A stretch of 7,490 nt of DNA from Deltaproteobacteria bacterium (GTDB lineage: Bacteria > Desulfobacterota > DSM-4660 > Desulfatiglandales > Desulfatiglandaceae), in assembly GCA_019313765.1 (NCBI GenBank), contig JAFDAP010000070.1, forward strand, positions 1-7,490, in the 5' to 3' direction. Under the pieces are notes generated by a model that was given only the letters and a program-made list of their open reading frames with translations, made no database searches and was not told the origin of the DNA. Each line of letters starts with the position of its first letter. Position 1 is the stretch's first letter. A program made the position numbers and the translations under genes. Shown here in pieces: positions 6,072 through 7,490 of the stretch.

Positions 6072-7082
6072 CTACAAAACAAACCCATTTGCAAAAGGGT
6101 CTTCGGGATCTATGACAAATTTATGAAACCCCGTCAGAAATGGGCGACAGCTGACTTTAGGAACGATTGCGGGAACGTCGCCCACCTTGGTTTCAGATAA
6201 GATCTCGCCTTTAAAAACAGAGCGTATGGAACTTTCGTGACGAAATTGCTGACCAACGGCGAGCTTTCCTTTTCTGTTAAGAACAGCCATTCTGGCACAG
6301 GTTCCACTGCCACAGGGAGATCGATCAGCCTGACCTAAGCCAAATATCACAATGTTTCGCGCATCTGCATGGGGCCCTGAGGGTGGAGCGGTGATTATAC
6401 AGAGGTCAATTGTACGTATATGCTCCTTTGTTTTGTCCTGTACCGGTATCTGTTTGTTAGCAGCATTAAGTACAGCCATACCCTTCTTTATCAATTCATT
6501 TGTATATTCAGAGTCAATACTTTTGATGCCAAGTTGAGCAGAATCCACAATTACAAAAAAGTTGCCTCCGTAGCCCACATCCACAATAATTTTACCATAC
6601 TCCGGCAATTCAATCTCTTTATCCAAAACCCAGGCATAGGACGTCACATCGACAAAACTGACCTCTGTTATCCTGCCGTTTTCATCGGTTAATACCGTTC
6701 CTTCAATTATACCTGCCGGCACCTCAAGACGAACCATTGTTTTCCCCGGTTTAGACTCAACCCTGCCTGTCTCAACCATCATCGCACATATACCGAGTGT
6801 ACCATGACCACACATATTCAAATAACCTTTACCGTCCATATATATAACGGCAGCATCGGCAGAAGGATCAATAGAAGGAAGGAGTATGGCTCCAAACATA
6901 TCTCGGTGACCACGAGGTTCGTGCATAAGTGACTTTCGAAGCCAATCCATATGAGTTTTAAGATAATCCATCCGCTCAGCCATTGTATCGCCTTTGACTT
7001 TACCGAACCCATCAACAATTATCCGAGTGGGCTCACCGGCCGTATGCGAATCGATTACAGAGATGATATGCTTTACATTCAT
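6072..7082 (-). CDS. Proline racemase family enzyme (proline racemase or 4-hydroxyproline 2-epimerase)
   Basis: A 336-residue cytoplasmic, cofactor-independent racemase/epimerase. The family inverts the alpha carbon of proline or hydroxyproline with two catalytic cysteines, and both are present: Cys91 in MCGHGT (90-95) and Cys257 in DRSPCGSGT (253-261). The related trans-3-hydroxyproline dehydratases replace the second cysteine with threonine or serine, so a dehydratase is unlikely. The N-terminus (IDSHTAGEPTRI, 10-21), the block EPRGHRDMFGA (55-65) and the C-terminal FVIDPEDPFANGF (322-334) resemble the clostridial proline racemase PrdF as I recall it. No prd reductase genes accompany it here. 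The ATG at 7082 is preceded by GGAGGA (7087-7092) at 4 nt. It is the first gene of the run, 193 nt before the binding-protein gene. Sequence alone does not separate proline from 4-hydroxyproline as substrate. Confidence 0.93.
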   Translation of the reverse strand: MNVKHIISVIDSHTAGEPTRIIVDGFGKVKGDTMAERMDYLKTHMDWLRKSLMHEPRGHRDMFGAILLPSIDPSADAAVIYMDGKGYLNMCGHGTLGICAMMVETGRVESKPGKTMVRLEVPAGIIEGTVLTDENGRITEVSFVDVTSYAWVLDKEIELPEYGKIIVDVGYGGNFFVIVDSAQLGIKSIDSEYTNELIKKGMAVLNAANKQIPVQDKTKEHIRTIDLCIITAPPSGPHADARNIVIFGLGQADRSPCGSGTCARMAVLNRKGKLAVGQQFRHESSIRSVFKGEILSETKVGDVPAIVPKVSCRPFLTGFHKFVIDPEDPFANGFVL

Positions 7083-7153
7083 TAAATCCTCCCCTCTTTG
7101 GGCAAAATGCTCGGCTCCATGCTCAAAAATCTCGAATCATTCATTCTGAGGCT

Positions 7154-7188
7154 CCGATCTCTGACCTCTGATCTCCGACCTCTGTTCC
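7154..7188. repeat. Heptad array, CYGAYCT x4 plus a partial unit
   Basis: The units CCGATCT, CTGACCT, CTGATCT and CCGACCT follow each other without a gap, then CTGTTCC as a decayed fifth unit. The unit varies only at C/T positions. It sits about 70 nt upstream of the racemase start, in the probable 5' leader. Confidence 0.85.
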
Positions 7189-7242
7189 TTTATTATGATG
7201 TATTCTTTTCAAAGACATGTATTTCTATAAGTCTAAGTGTAA

Positions 7243-7271
7243 GCGTTCACAGGTTCAGCGTTCCCCGTTCA
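7243..7271. repeat. Degenerate heptad array, NNGTTCN type with a 1-nt slip
   Basis: GCGTTCA, then a single extra C, then AGGTTCA, GCGTTCC and CCGTTCA. The units share a GTTC core. The array lies immediately beside the GC-rich palindrome at 7274-7356. Confidence 0.6.
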
Positions 7272-7273
7272 GG

Positions 7274-7356
7274 CCTGCCCGCCACCTGCCCGCCATTGCT
7301 ATATGGCGATAGCAGGCGGGTCGCGAGTCTGTGCTCACTCAGGCGAGGCGGGCGGG
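7274..7356. repeat. GC-rich branched palindrome, REP- or MITE-like
   Basis: The outer arms CCTGCCCGCC (7274-7283) and GGCGGGCGGG (7347-7356) pair over 10 bp with one T-G pair, extended inward by CCTG (7285-7288) and CAGG (7340-7343). Inside is a second hairpin: CCCGCC (7289-7294) with GGCGGG (7315-7320) and TGCTAT (7297-7302) with ATAGCA (7309-7314), with a 2-nt bulge and a 6-nt loop. A smaller GAG/CTC hairpin can form at 7325-7336. The element is far more GC-rich than its surroundings and has no reading frame of its own, as expected for a dispersed non-coding palindrome. It could also block or terminate transcription entering from the right. Confidence 0.7.
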
Positions 7357-7407
7357 GTTAGTTTTCTGCCTTGAGATTGCTCCAATGCCTGAGAATAAAG
7401 GATATCG

Positions 7408-7435
7408 ATCCGAAATCCGGGGTTTCAGTTCGGAT
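7408..7435. repeat. Small inverted repeat ATCCGAA/TTCGGAT
   Basis: ATCCGAA (7408-7414) and TTCGGAT (7429-7435) are perfect inverted 7-bp copies with 14 nt between them. The spacing would suit a dimeric regulator binding site, but nothing else supports this. Confidence 0.35.
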
Positions 7436-7490
7436 TTCATGGACGTTAGGAGTAAAAAATCGCGCGCGTTAAAATTTAAACCTAAGGTCT

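Larger units (their letters stand above)
7083..7490. other. Gene-free region upstream of the racemase
   Basis: No supported gene lies in these 408 nt. An 87-codon plus-strand frame (7098-7361) runs through repeats and the palindrome and shows no protein-like features. The region holds, from left to right, a strong ribosome-binding site for the racemase, a CYGAYCT heptad array, a degenerate NNGTTCN heptad array, a GC-rich branched palindrome (7274-7356) and a small inverted repeat (7408-7435). A promoter for the gene run is expected here, but no convincing -35/-10 or -24/-12 pair was found. Confidence 0.65.

Noticed and set aside
6072..7082. Trans-3-hydroxy-L-proline dehydratase as the product
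   Set aside because: The second catalytic cysteine (Cys257 in SPCGSG) is present; the dehydratases replace it with Thr or Ser.
7098..7361. 87-codon plus-strand open frame upstream of the racemase
   Set aside because: It runs through heptad repeats and the GC-rich palindrome, with low-complexity translation and no recognisable domain.

Overview
The window reads as part of the chromosome of a strictly anaerobic bacterium. The most likely group is a Desulfobacterota/deltaproteobacterial lineage of the Desulfobacterales type, but this is an inference. It rests on the glycyl-radical-enzyme activase, a proline racemase close to the clostridial PrdF type, a Tat-exported amino-acid-type binding protein, and intergenic heptanucleotide repeats. 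All seven recognisable genes lie on the minus strand, so transcription runs from right to left. No rRNA, tRNA, CRISPR array, transposase or phage gene was found.

In transcription order the layout is as follows. (1) A 408-nt gene-free stretch (7083-7490) holds a GC-rich branched palindrome and two heptad repeat arrays. (2) A complete two-cysteine proline racemase family enzyme (6072-7082). (3) A complete ABC importer of the branched-chain/hydrophobic amino acid (HAAT) family: Tat-exported solute-binding protein (4541-5878), LivG-type ATPase (3737-4450), LivF-type ATPase (2778-3488), LivH-type permease (1712-2599) and LivM-type permease (747-1715), the last two overlapping by 4 nt. (4) A 389-nt gene-free stretch (358-746) with a large fold-back repeat. 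(5) The first 119 residues of a glycyl-radical-enzyme activase (1-357), cut by the left window edge.

The genes suggest import of an amino acid or imino acid, stereochemical inversion by a racemase/epimerase, and then radical chemistry by a glycyl radical enzyme that should lie to the left of the window. Anaerobic use of proline or hydroxyproline is the most economical reading, but the substrate is not proven by the sequence. The activase may also belong to a separate transcription unit.

The most unusual things seen are: (a) tandem 7-bp repeats of several unrelated unit sequences in four of the gene-free gaps, including a perfect 12-unit array that abuts the livF stop codon; (b) inverted heptad arrays flanking a GC-rich hairpin just after livM; (c) a perfect 14-bp inverted repeat between the binding-protein gene and livG; (d) an activase whose ferredoxin region looks like two 4Fe-4S motifs collapsed into one; and (e) a near-perfect Shine-Dalgarno sequence upstream of the binding-protein gene with no properly spaced start codon.
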